DNA from: Burkholderiaceae bacterium
Lineage (GTDB): Bacteria; Pseudomonadota; Gammaproteobacteria; Burkholderiales; Burkholderiaceae_C
Reading direction: 5' to 3'
Length of the DNA stretch: 33,441 bases
Assembly (NCBI GenBank): GCA_028685665.1
Contig: JAQUDN010000013.1
Span: forward strand, 1-33,441
Of the stretch, positions 8,588 through 16,299 are shown one piece after another (position 1 is the stretch's first letter; each line of letters begins with the position of its first letter). Made by a program: the position numbers and the translations under genes. Under the pieces are notes generated by a model. It made no database searches and had not been told where the DNA came from. It was given only the letters and a program-made list of their open reading frames with translations.

Positions 8588-10900
8588 ATGACACCCTATC
8601 GCCTGTCCCTGATCTTCGCGGCCCTCGCTGCAAGCCAGACCGTCCTTGCCCAGAACCCGCCGCCCCCGCCGACGCAAGCGCCCCCAACGGCCCCCGCAGC
8701 GGCTCCGGCGGCCGTAGCGGTGCCAGACGCCCCGTTCAAGACCGACTACGCCAAGCCCGAATCGGGCAAATTCGACCCCAGCGAGCCCCGCATCATCCGG
8801 GGCACCGACAAGGTCCTGGCCCCCGGCAAGACCGTGGCCCCGTTGGAAGGCCCGCCGATCGCCTTCAACTTCGAGGAAGCCCCCATTGCCGAGGTGGTTC
8901 GCACCATCCTGGGCGACATCCTGCGCGCCGACTTCGTGCTGCACCCCCCGCTGACCGGGGCCGTCACCCTGTCCACCCGCCAGCCCGTGCCGCCCGACCA
9001 GGCGGTCTTCCTGCTGGAAAGCGCCCTGTTTGCCAACGGCCTGGCCCTGGTCCGCGATGCGCGTGGCACCTACCACGTTGGCCGCCCCGACGCCCTCAAG
9101 CACCTGGGCGCCGCCCTGCGCCAGGCCAGCGCCGGCCCCTTGCCCCCGGGCTCGGGCGCCATCGTTGTGCCCCTGCAATACATTGGCGCCGCAGAAATGG
9201 CCACCATCCTGCGCCCCATGCTCCCGGGCGATGCCCTGGTCCGTGTGGACAACGTGCGCAACCTGCTGGTGCTGGCCGGCAACCGCACCCAGGCCGAAGC
9301 CTGGCTCGACCTGGTCGCCACCTTTGACGTGGACCTGCTCAAGGGCATGTCGGTGGGCGTGTTCCCGCTCAAGCACGCTTCGCTGAAAGAAGTCGAGGCC
9401 GCCCTGCGCCTGATGGGTCCGGGCGGGGCCACCACCGCACCGACCCCCGCCGCCGGAACTGCGCCGCAAACTCCCGGCGCCGCCCAGCCTGCCGCCCAGT
9501 TTTCCCTGTCAGAGTCCAATCCGCTGTTCGGTGCCTTGCGCATCCTGCCGATCGAGCGGCTCAACAGCATCCTGGTCGTCACCCCCCGGGCGGCCTACCT
9601 GGACGAGGCCCGCCGCTGGATCGAACGCCTGGACCGCCCCAGCGACAACAGCGCCGAACCCCAGCTGTTCGTGTATTCCGTGCAGAACGGCAACGCCCGC
9701 CATCTGGCCACCGTGCTCAGCGGCATTTTTGGCGATAGCCGCCAGCAGGCCACCGCCAGCTCCACCGGCGTGGCGCCCGGCCTGACCCAGGGCATCGCCT
9801 CCGCCGGGGGGCTCGGCGCCACCTCGTTCGCGGGCGCCACCGGCTCGACGGGGCTGGGCATCCGCTCGACCACCGCCCCCGCGTTCGGCGCGGCCACACG
9901 CCAGACCACGCCCGGCTCGCAAGCCCCGGTGGTGGCCACTTTGGGCAATCTGCGCGTCATGGCCGATGAAATCAACAACGCCGTGCTGGTCTGGGGCAGC
10001 CGCGTGGAATACAACAAGATCGAGGCCGCCCTCAAGCGCCTGGACCTGCCGCCCACCCAGGTGCTGATCGAGGCCAGCATCATCGAAGTCACCCTGAGCG
10101 ACGACCTCAAGTACGGCCTGGAATGGTCCTTCAGCGACAGCCGCAACACCACCGGCTATACCGGCACCGGGGTGCTCAGCGGGATTGCCGGCGGCGCCTT
10201 GAACACGCCAGCGGCCGGTTTCTCCTACAGCCTGCGCAATCCGCTCGGACAGGTGCGGGCCGTCTTGAACGCCCTGGCGCAAAAATCGCTGGTCAAGGTG
10301 ATCTCCAGCCCGTCCCTGATGGTGCTGGACAACCACACCGCCACCATCTCGGTCGGCAACCAGCAGCCTGTCAAGGCCGGCGAAACCACCAGCGCCGAAG
10401 GCACGGTGCGCTCCACGTCCATCCAGTACAAGGACACCGGGGTCAACTTGATGGTGACCCCCTCGGTCAACGCCGGCAACATCGTCACGATGCAGGTGGA
10501 CCAGACCGTGACCGACGTGGGCGCCATTGACGACGCCACCGGGCAGCGCGCGTTCCTGCAGCGCCAGATTGGCAGCAAAGTCGCGGTGCGCTCGGGCGAA
10601 ACCCTGGTGCTGGGGGGCTTGATTCGCGACAACGCCACCTCCGGTAAGTCGGGCGTGCCCTACCTGCAGGACGTGCCCGTGGTGGGGGGGCTGTTTGGCA
10701 CCAACACCGTGGTGGGGGCCCGCACCGAACTGCTGGTGGTGATCACGCCCCGCGTGGTGCGCTCCGACCAGGAAATGCGCGACGTCAGCGCCGAGCTGCG
10801 CGAACGCATGCGCGGCCTGTCGGTCGACCGCAAGCCCTTGCCGGTGACCGTGCCGGACACCGCCCCCTCGGCCGAGAAGCAACCATTTCAGTCCCAGTAA
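8588..10900 (+). CDS. gspD: Type II secretion outer-membrane secretin GspD
   Basis: Signal peptide, repeated N-domains, secretin core (VLIEASIIEVTLSD, VPYLQDVPVVGGLFG, ELLVVITPRVV). Start set to ATG 8588. Confidence 0.96.
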   Translation: MTPYRLSLIFAALAASQTVLAQNPPPPPTQAPPTAPAAAPAAVAVPDAPFKTDYAKPESGKFDPSEPRIIRGTDKVLAPGKTVAPLEGPPIAFNFEEAPIAEVVRTILGDILRADFVLHPPLTGAVTLSTRQPVPPDQAVFLLESALFANGLALVRDARGTYHVGRPDALKHLGAALRQASAGPLPPGSGAIVVPLQYIGAAEMATILRPMLPGDALVRVDNVRNLLVLAGNRTQAEAWLDLVATFDVDLLKGMSVGVFPLKHASLKEVEAALRLMGPGGATTAPTPAAGTAPQTPGAAQPAAQFSLSESNPLFGALRILPIERLNSILVVTPRAAYLDEARRWIERLDRPSDNSAEPQLFVYSVQNGNARHLATVLSGIFGDSRQQATASSTGVAPGLTQGIASAGGLGATSFAGATGSTGLGIRSTTAPAFGAATRQTTPGSQAPVVATLGNLRVMADEINNAVLVWGSRVEYNKIEAALKRLDLPPTQVLIEASIIEVTLSDDLKYGLEWSFSDSRNTTGYTGTGVLSGIAGGALNTPAAGFSYSLRNPLGQVRAVLNALAQKSLVKVISSPSLMVLDNHTATISVGNQQPVKAGETTSAEGTVRSTSIQYKDTGVNLMVTPSVNAGNIVTMQVDQTVTDVGAIDDATGQRAFLQRQIGSKVAVRSGETLVLGGLIRDNATSGKSGVPYLQDVPVVGGLFGTNTVVGARTELLVVITPRVVRSDQEMRDVSAELRERMRGLSVDRKPLPVTVPDTAPSAEKQPFQSQ

Positions 10901-10917
10901 ACCTCGAAGGAGTTCTT

Positions 10918-11376
10918 GTGAGCCAGCCCCATTCCCTTGTTTCCTCTCCCTTGCGCGCGGGCCTGCTGACGGCGGCCGTGCTGGTGGCCTCCCTGCTGGG
11001 CGGCTGTGCCGTCAACGGCGCGGGTTCTGCGCCCGCAGCCCAGGCCCCCGCCAAGGCCGAAGACGCCGTGCGTGACCGCGCCCAGGCCCGCTGGAAACTG
11101 CTGTTGACGGAAGACTTTGACAAAGCCTATGCCTACCTCACACCGGCCTACCGCAACGTGAACACGGCCAGCGCCTACCGTGGCCGCTTTGGCAACGGAG
11201 CCAAGTGGATGGGCGCCGACGTGAAAAGCGTCGAATGCCCCACCGAAGACCGCTGCCTGGCCGTGATCAGTCTGCAATCCCTGGTGGTCGCACGCGGCTT
11301 CAGCGGCCCCATCACCACCACGCCCACCGAAACCTGGCTCAAGGAAGACGGCCAGTGGTACTACTACCAGAACTGA
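10918..11376 (+). CDS. Small lipoprotein of unknown function
   Basis: GTG start 17 nt after gspD; signal peptide with lipobox LLGGC; C-terminal domain AQARWKLLLTEDFDKAYAYLTPAYR... suggests an NTF2/SnoaL-like fold (inference). Confidence 0.85.
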   Translation: MSQPHSLVSSPLRAGLLTAAVLVASLLGGCAVNGAGSAPAAQAPAKAEDAVRDRAQARWKLLLTEDFDKAYAYLTPAYRNVNTASAYRGRFGNGAKWMGADVKSVECPTEDRCLAVISLQSLVVARGFSGPITTTPTETWLKEDGQWYYYQN

Positions 11377-11380
11377 TCTG

Positions 11381-11434
11381 CAAAAAGAGGAGCTGCCAGC
11401 GCTTGCTGGTAGGGCGCTGGAGCCCTTTTTGATG
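11381..11434. repeat. Intergenic repeat family, copy A (hairpin; may also terminate the gsp operon)
   Basis: Inverted repeat CCAGCGC (11396-11402)/GCGCTGG (11414-11420) enclosed by AAAAAG (11382-11387)/CTTTTT (11425-11430); aligns without gaps to copy B at about 14155-14207. Confidence 0.7.
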
Positions 11435-11589
11435 CCTGTGCGTGCATCGCGTTCATGGCCATGGGATATGGCCAGAAATTGCCTATCGGCACTCTGACAC
11501 ACATCGATGGCAGGCTTGGATTTAGCTACGCTGCCGCCTGGTTAGCCCACAACGGCCCTGTGCCGTTGTCGAATGCGCAGGCGCCGTGA
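11431..11589 (+). pseudogene. HipA N-terminal remnant
   Basis: In-frame translation DACACIAFMAMGYGQKLPIGTLTHIDGRLGFSYAAAWLAHNGPVPLSNAQAP*; pattern xIGTL...GRLxFSY...WLA....PLS resembles the HipA N-terminal domain. Below the ORF-track size cutoff. Confidence 0.65.
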
Positions 11590-11595
11590 CGTTAC

Positions 11596-11661
11596 TCAAA
11601 GCTGGCTAAACGCCCCAATCCGCATATTCCCCGCATAGAGATGCAGCTTGTAGTCATCCAT
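11596..11661 (-). pseudogene. Second hipA 5' remnant (MDDYKLHLYAGNMRIGAFSQL*) coupled to the orphan hipB
   Basis: ATG at 11661 overlaps the hipB-like stop codon (11654-11656) by 8 nt as in a coupled operon; the encoded peptide resembles the first residues of HipA-family proteins, then stops. Confidence 0.5.
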
Positions 11662-11965
11662 GCGAGGGTTCTGCGCCGTCTGATGAGGCCGCCAGCGCGA
11701 ACTCCAGCCGTGGAAGCTCGCGCGTCGGCACGACCACCATGCGCAAGCCCAGACCCTCCAGCACGCGCATGAGCTTGTCCACCGTGATGGGTTTTCCGTT
11801 TTCGAGGCGCGAAAGCACGTCCGCAGAAACCTGGCTGAGTGCTGCCGCATCGTCAATCCGCATCCGGCTGCGGGCACGCTGGTTTCGCACCAGTTGGCCC
11901 AGGTCGTGCAACGACCGAACCAACGGAGACGTGGTGTCATTGGGAATGGGGAGGGTTCTGGCCAT
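11654..11965 (-). CDS. HipB-like XRE-family antitoxin/transcriptional regulator
   Basis: HTH IDDAAALSQVSADVLSRLENGKPITVDKLMRVLEGLGLRMVVV, typical of HipB-type antitoxins. Confidence 0.85.
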   Translation of the reverse strand: MARTLPIPNDTTSPLVRSLHDLGQLVRNQRARSRMRIDDAAALSQVSADVLSRLENGKPITVDKLMRVLEGLGLRMVVVPTRELPRLEFALAASSDGAEPSHG

Positions 11966-11984
11966 TTTTATTCCGCCTTTCCGG

Positions 11985-12068
11985 AACTATGCCTGAATTT
12001 TGACTTTCATGGCAATAGTTCTGTTATGACGTAACTATTGCCGGAGACAGGTAGATTCGCCAATAGTT
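11985..12068. promoter_or_regulatory. Multi-half-site operator upstream of the hipB-like gene
   Basis: Half-sites AACTATGCC (11985-11993), GGCAATAGTT (12011-12020), AACTATTGCC (12033-12042), GCCAATAGTT (12059-12068) in alternating orientation; minus-strand -35 TTGCCA (12010-12015) and -10 CATAGT (11986-11991) lie within or across half-sites. Confidence 0.65.
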
Positions 12069-12167
12069 ACGGAAAAACGAAATTAAATCAGCCTTGCACT
12101 CCACCGCAAGAGCCAAAACACGAAACTGCTGACCGCTTGAGTGGACGGTTCACCCTAAAACACCCAC

Positions 12168-12192
12168 AAGCCCGCCATGTGCGGGCTTTTTT
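12168..12192 (+). terminator. Intrinsic terminator (orphan on + strand)
   Basis: AAGCCCGC-CATGT-GCGGGCTT followed by a T tract; perfect 8-bp stem. Confidence 0.8.
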
Positions 12193-12386
12193 ATCCTCAA
12201 TTCGCTATTGAATTAATAGCTATTTCGGCTGGATTTCATTGGATCAGAGCCGTTTTTGACCATGAAAGTTGGCATGAGGCACTGGGTCTTGTCCGCCGAT
12301 TCGGCGCCGCCTCAGCCAACTGGGAAAAGCGCGCCGAGTCTTCTTGCAGACCACTCGTTGGTAGGAAGCCTTGCGTTGCGAGACGG

Positions 12387-12788
12387 TCAGGCGGTTCGGA
12401 CTTCGCTCAACAGTTCAGGGTGGCTATCCAGCAGTTTGAGCAGCTTGACCAATGACAGCGGCGGCTTGGTCTTGCCGTTCTCGTAGCGCGAGAACGCATT
12501 GACGCCACCACCGAAGAGTTCGGCCGCCTGTCGCTGGTCGAGATCGAGTTTTCTGCGCACTTTGGCGATGTACTCGGGATCGACGTAAGCCGCATTCACT
12601 TGGCGCTGGAACAAGCCCATCCATTCGCTGTAGCGGTTGCCATGCTCACGGTTCAGGACGACTTCACCGCACGCAGGGCAAAAGTCGCCCGTTACTGCGG
12701 GGATGGTGGTGACTTCGCCCTTGTAGGTGTAGGGCATGTCGCGCGTGTCATGGATCAGTTCCGCTGCGCCGCAGCAGGGGCATTTCAT
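12387..12788 (-). CDS. mqsA: MqsA antitoxin (Zn-binding N-terminus, HTH C-terminus)
   Basis: MKCPCCGAAELIHDTRDMPYTYKG...FCPACGE...QAAELFGGGVNAFSRYENGKTKPPLSLVKLLKLLDSHPELL; CxxC...CxxC plus MqsA-type HTH. Confidence 0.95.
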   Translation of the reverse strand: MKCPCCGAAELIHDTRDMPYTYKGEVTTIPAVTGDFCPACGEVVLNREHGNRYSEWMGLFQRQVNAAYVDPEYIAKVRRKLDLDQRQAAELFGGGVNAFSRYENGKTKPPLSLVKLLKLLDSHPELLSEVRTA

Positions 12789-12790
12789 GG

Positions 12791-13093
12791 TCATAGCTCC
12801 TTGAAAGAAACGATCAACACGTCATCAATGACGGTTAGTTTGAGATACACCTCATCGCCGCTTCCTGCCTTGGTGCGGTACACATCTTGCCAAATACGAT
12901 GGTCCGCATGGGTCGTCATGCTCTTGTAAAAGTTGGCAGTCGTGAGCGACAAGACTACAGCGCACATTCCAGCCAAGTCGCTGATGCCCACTTCACGCGC
13001 CCCATTGAAGGCACTGGCGGTAGCTCTCACTTGACCTGCCTCGATCAAGGCTTTGACGACTGGCAGCTTGCAGTGAGGGATGCCTTTTTCCAT
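12791..13093 (-). CDS. mqsR: MqsR mRNA interferase toxin
   Basis: MEKGIPHCKLPVVKALIEAGQVRAT...GMCAVVLSLTTANFYKSMTTHADHRIWQDVYR...VYLKLTVIDDVLIVSFKEL, strongly MqsR-like; toxin-first order with mqsA immediately downstream. Confidence 0.95.
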   Translation of the reverse strand: MEKGIPHCKLPVVKALIEAGQVRATASAFNGAREVGISDLAGMCAVVLSLTTANFYKSMTTHADHRIWQDVYRTKAGSGDEVYLKLTVIDDVLIVSFKEL

Positions 13094-13104
13094 GCGCTTA
13101 TTAC

Positions 13105-13134
13105 AACCTAATAGGTGAATTTATCAAATAGGTT
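13105..13134. promoter_or_regulatory. Putative MqsA operator in the mqsRA promoter
   Basis: AACCT-AAT-AGGT (13105-13116) followed by a further half-site AGGTT (13130-13134), just upstream of the mqsR ATG; matches the ACCT-N(2-4)-AGGT MqsA motif. Confidence 0.75.
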
Positions 13135-13215
13135 GGTGACGGAGTTCGGGTCGGTTCGAGCCTGGCCTGCTTTATTTTCCCCATGGCTTCCAGCGACACA
13201 GGCCCACCCCGCCCG

Positions 13216-14127
13216 TCAGTGCGCAGTGGGTGGGGGCCCAAAGAAGCGTGGGGCTTCGCCCCAGAAATGCCAGGCGGCGCTGTCTTGTGCCAGAAGTGTT
13301 TCCAGGTGCTGGAAAACGGCCGGGACCAGCGTGTCCAGGCTGTCGTGCAGGCCCAGGGGGCGCACGTGCAAAAAGCGTTGGCCCGTGTGGGTGTCCAGGC
13401 CCGTCCAGTACACCGTGACCGGAATCTTTTGTTCCACGGCCAGGCGCAGCAGGGCTTTGGGCACCTGGGTTGCCATGCCTGCGATCACCACGGGCACGCT
13501 GGCCGCTACCTGGTCTGAGGGCACATCCACGGCCGCCATGACCTGTTGCCCCTGGCGCAGCGCACGCAGGGCCGGGCGCAGGCTGGCGGACACGTCCAGG
13601 GGGGCGTGGGCCAGGGCCTGCTCCACCTGCCGCGTCCGGGCTTTGACATAGCGGTGCAAGACCGGGCGGCCGGCAAAATGCGCGCCCTCCATCGCCGCCA
13701 CCAGGGCGTGTGCCTGCAGGCCACTGCGGCGCGCATGGCGCAAGCCCCACATGCCGGCACCCCAGTGGAAGGTGCAAAAAATACCGGCTTGGTCGCCCGC
13801 AGGCCAGGTGCCCTGTACCGCCAGGTGGCGGCGCATCCAGGCATCCGAGCGGGTCAGGGCCAAATACAGATCGGCGTGGTCCACCAGGGTCACCAGGCGG
13901 CGCCGGGCCAGCCAGGCGGGCGCTTCGGCCTCGGTGCATTGACCGCGCAAACGGGCCTCGCGCAACGCGGCATGGCAGGGCGCGCGGTACAGCCAGTCCC
14001 AGCGTGCCAGGCGCTTGAACACGGCAAAGCACACGCGCCAGGGCAGCACCGCGGCCAGGCCGGGCAGCAGCACCAGTTCCAGGGCATCGCGGACATGGGT
14101 TTTCCAGTGGCGCAAGAGGTTCAGCAT
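13216..14127 (-). CDS. LpxL/LpxM-like lysophospholipid/lipid A acyltransferase family protein
   Basis: Length and motifs such as GIFCTFHWGAGMWGLR (HxxxxG/N-like region), GQQVMAAVDVPSD, VPKALLRLAVEQKIPVTVYW. Start set to ATG 14127 (MLNLLRHWK). Confidence 0.65.
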   Translation of the reverse strand: MLNLLRHWKTHVRDALELVLLPGLAAVLPWRVCFAVFKRLARWDWLYRAPCHAALREARLRGQCTEAEAPAWLARRRLVTLVDHADLYLALTRSDAWMRRHLAVQGTWPAGDQAGIFCTFHWGAGMWGLRHARRSGLQAHALVAAMEGAHFAGRPVLHRYVKARTRQVEQALAHAPLDVSASLRPALRALRQGQQVMAAVDVPSDQVAASVPVVIAGMATQVPKALLRLAVEQKIPVTVYWTGLDTHTGQRFLHVRPLGLHDSLDTLVPAVFQHLETLLAQDSAAWHFWGEAPRFFGPPPTAH

Positions 14128-14154
14128 CCGGGGTCCAAGGGGATTTGATGACTC

Positions 14155-14207
14155 ATATTTTGATAGCTGGTAGCGCTTTATTCTATTGGGCTGGAGGCCA
14201 ATTTGAG
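14155..14207. repeat. Intergenic repeat family, copy B
   Basis: TATTTTGATAGCTGGTAGCGCTTTATTCTATTGGGCTGGAGGCCAATTTGAGG aligns without gaps with copy A over about 53 nt. Confidence 0.7.
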
Positions 14208-14209
14208 GC

Positions 14210-14521
14210 TTAAACCCCTTGGCCATCTTCCGGCGGTGCAGGGTGCTTGGGGCCCACGGTCAGTTTCAGGCCCAGGATGCCCAGTACCCGGTTCATTGTC
14301 TGCACCGTGCCCTCGCTGCGCTCCTGCTCAATGTCTTGCAGGGTGCGAGTTCCCACCCCCGCAAAGTGCGCCATCTCCGCCGTGGTCAGGCGCATGGTTT
14401 TCTTCAGGTGGCGGATGGCCTGGGGCAGCGTCCATTCGGGGTGGGCCAGCACCTCCTCGATGGCCTGTTTGCGCAGGCGCACCTGCTCGACCACTGACAG
14501 GGTTTTGTAGCGTTTGTCCAC
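14210..14521 (-). CDS. XRE-family HTH protein, probable antitoxin partner of the upstream HipA-like gene
   Basis: LTTAEMAHFAGVGTRTLQDIEQERSEGTVQTMNRVLGILGLKLTV HTH; starts 6 nt after the hipA stop. Confidence 0.8.
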   Translation of the reverse strand: MDKRYKTLSVVEQVRLRKQAIEEVLAHPEWTLPQAIRHLKKTMRLTTAEMAHFAGVGTRTLQDIEQERSEGTVQTMNRVLGILGLKLTVGPKHPAPPEDGQGV

Positions 14522-14527
14522 AGGGGG

Positions 14528-15871
14528 TCACTCCGCGTGCCGCAGGGCGCGCAGCTCCTGGATCCGTGCCCGCAACGGCGCCAGCAAGTAGGCATGCACC
14601 TCCGGGAGCAGCCCCAGCGCTGGCCCTTCGGAAACGATGCGCTCCAGTCCGGGCAGCATCGCCTGCAGGCCTGCGACGATGGCATCCCTTCGCAGCAACG
14701 GGGGGGCGCCCTTGCGGCGCTTGCGGGGTGGGTCCATGCCCTCTGCCAAGGCACAGAGTTGGTCTATCACCCCATTCCAGTCCGGTTGGCCCCCAGACTC
14801 GCCCTCCCAGCGAATGCGTCGGGCAATGCCGTCCGGGTGCAGGTACATCGGCGCAAAGTCGAACAGCGGCGTCAGCGCAATCCTGCCATTCAAGTCCCGT
14901 TGGACCGCGGTGTTGCGCGCATGGTTGTCCTTGTTGCCCAGCGCCAGGTTGGCCACATCGCGGCGCAGGTATTCGATGATTTCGGCCTCCGGGTGCGTGC
15001 AGTGCCGCAGCAGTGCCGCGCACACCTGGTTGTGGCTGGGCACTTTGTCAAACCCTGGCATGCCCGTCAGGCTGGCGATGCTCTCCTGGGCCAGGCGCAC
15101 CGTGCGCCCTTGCTGCACACGCCGGTCAAAACGGGGAATGAACAGCGCCCGCTCGCGCAGCGTCAGCGGTGCGTGAACCCGCAGGCCCAGCAACGATGCC
15201 AGCGCCATATACGGTGCTTCGAGTGCCAGGATCTGCGCCAGCTGGGGGTTCGGTCCCCGACCAAACTTGATGAGGTAGTGCGCCAGGGCCTCGGTATCGG
15301 GGAGCGTGTGGTCCAGGTAGAGCAGGCCGTCCTTGGCGCGGGTCAGCAGGATCTTGGGCCATTCCCCCTGCACCCCGGACGATCCCGCCACAAACAGGCC
15401 ATGCGATGCCAGGTGCTCTGCAAAGTTCTCGCTGCGGGCTGCGACCTCGGCATCGCTGAAGCCCTTGCGAGGCCCGGTTTCCAAAGCCAGGAATTCAGCC
15501 GCCTCCTTCACCCGCAGGTGGCCGATCGGGTTGCCTGCGCCGGACAGCAGTAGGCGCCAATCGGCACTTGCTTCTGCCCCGGCGGGCAGGCCCAACCGCC
15601 GCAGCATCTCCTGGCGCCCAAAGCCCTGCGGCAGCAGGTCGATCAGGAACACGGGCCAATGGGGGCGCGACAGGGTTTCCAGCCCCACGGGCCACTGCGC
15701 CGTCAGGGCATGGGCATCCCTGGCCCCAGGATGGGCAAAAGCCCATTCCACGGCATAGCCTGCATAGGATGGGGTGCGCCAACCTGCGCGGGAATCTCCC
15801 AAAAGCTGGACCGTGGCCGCGTCGTGCCACTGGCCATGCGCATGGAGCTGGATGGTGCACGCAGAAGTCAT
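14528..15871 (-). CDS. HipA-family serine/threonine kinase toxin
   Basis: Gly-rich AGSSGVQGEWPKILL, LFIPRFDR, catalytic GNKDNHARN, metal-binding LFDFAPM. Confidence 0.92.
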   Translation of the reverse strand: MTSACTIQLHAHGQWHDAATVQLLGDSRAGWRTPSYAGYAVEWAFAHPGARDAHALTAQWPVGLETLSRPHWPVFLIDLLPQGFGRQEMLRRLGLPAGAEASADWRLLLSGAGNPIGHLRVKEAAEFLALETGPRKGFSDAEVAARSENFAEHLASHGLFVAGSSGVQGEWPKILLTRAKDGLLYLDHTLPDTEALAHYLIKFGRGPNPQLAQILALEAPYMALASLLGLRVHAPLTLRERALFIPRFDRRVQQGRTVRLAQESIASLTGMPGFDKVPSHNQVCAALLRHCTHPEAEIIEYLRRDVANLALGNKDNHARNTAVQRDLNGRIALTPLFDFAPMYLHPDGIARRIRWEGESGGQPDWNGVIDQLCALAEGMDPPRKRRKGAPPLLRRDAIVAGLQAMLPGLERIVSEGPALGLLPEVHAYLLAPLRARIQELRALRHAE

Positions 15872-15978
15872 TTGCGCAGAATTCTATCGATACTGAATCG
15901 AATCTGGCATCGACTTTGTTGGTTTTTCGTGTAAACGCTCTGGATTAAATGGTGGCGAGGGTGAGCGGTCAAGGTCCA

Positions 15979-16299
15979 TCAGGCAAACACGACATGGGTC
16001 TGCCCTTGTGGCTGGCTGCGAGGTGCTTTGCGCACCACGATCTCCACGTCTCGGCCTAAGCGGTTGAGGCATTCGATCATCTTGGCCTCGCTGATGCCAC
16101 GAAACTGTCCCCGTAGCAATCCTGACAGCTTCGGTTGCGGCACACCCAAAATTTCAGCGGCCTGCTGCTGGGTCAAATGCCTGTGGCGAATGATGTCCCC
16201 GATTTTGCTCGCCAGTCGTGCTTTGACGAACATCGCTTCAGCCTCTGGCATCTCCAGATCGGCATAAACGTTTGCGCTGCTTTCTTCGATGTCGATCAT
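15979..16299 (-). CDS. XRE-family antitoxin (HigA-like)
   Basis: LTQQQAAEILGVPQPKLSGLLRGQFRGISEAKMIECLNRLGRDVEIVV HTH; overlaps the toxin gene by 4 nt. Confidence 0.88.
   Translation of the reverse strand: MIDIEESSANVYADLEMPEAEAMFVKARLASKIGDIIRHRHLTQQQAAEILGVPQPKLSGLLRGQFRGISEAKMIECLNRLGRDVEIVVRKAPRSQPQGQTHVVFA

Noticed and set aside
9509-10882. 457-aa minus-strand ORF
   Set aside because: Antisense to gspD, compositionally a shadow ORF.
11549-11569. Perfect hairpin ACAACGGC-CCTGT-GCCGTTGT as a terminator
   Set aside because: No T tract and it lies within the HipA remnant reading frame; probably coincidental or a leftover, not supported as a terminator.
12100-12165. Possible tRNA 3' end (GGTTCA near the orphan terminator)
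   Set aside because: No acceptor stem, anticodon arm or CCA end could be assembled.
12177-12455. 92-aa plus-strand ORF after the orphan terminator
   Set aside because: Overlaps the terminator and the 3' end of mqsA; no domain resemblance.
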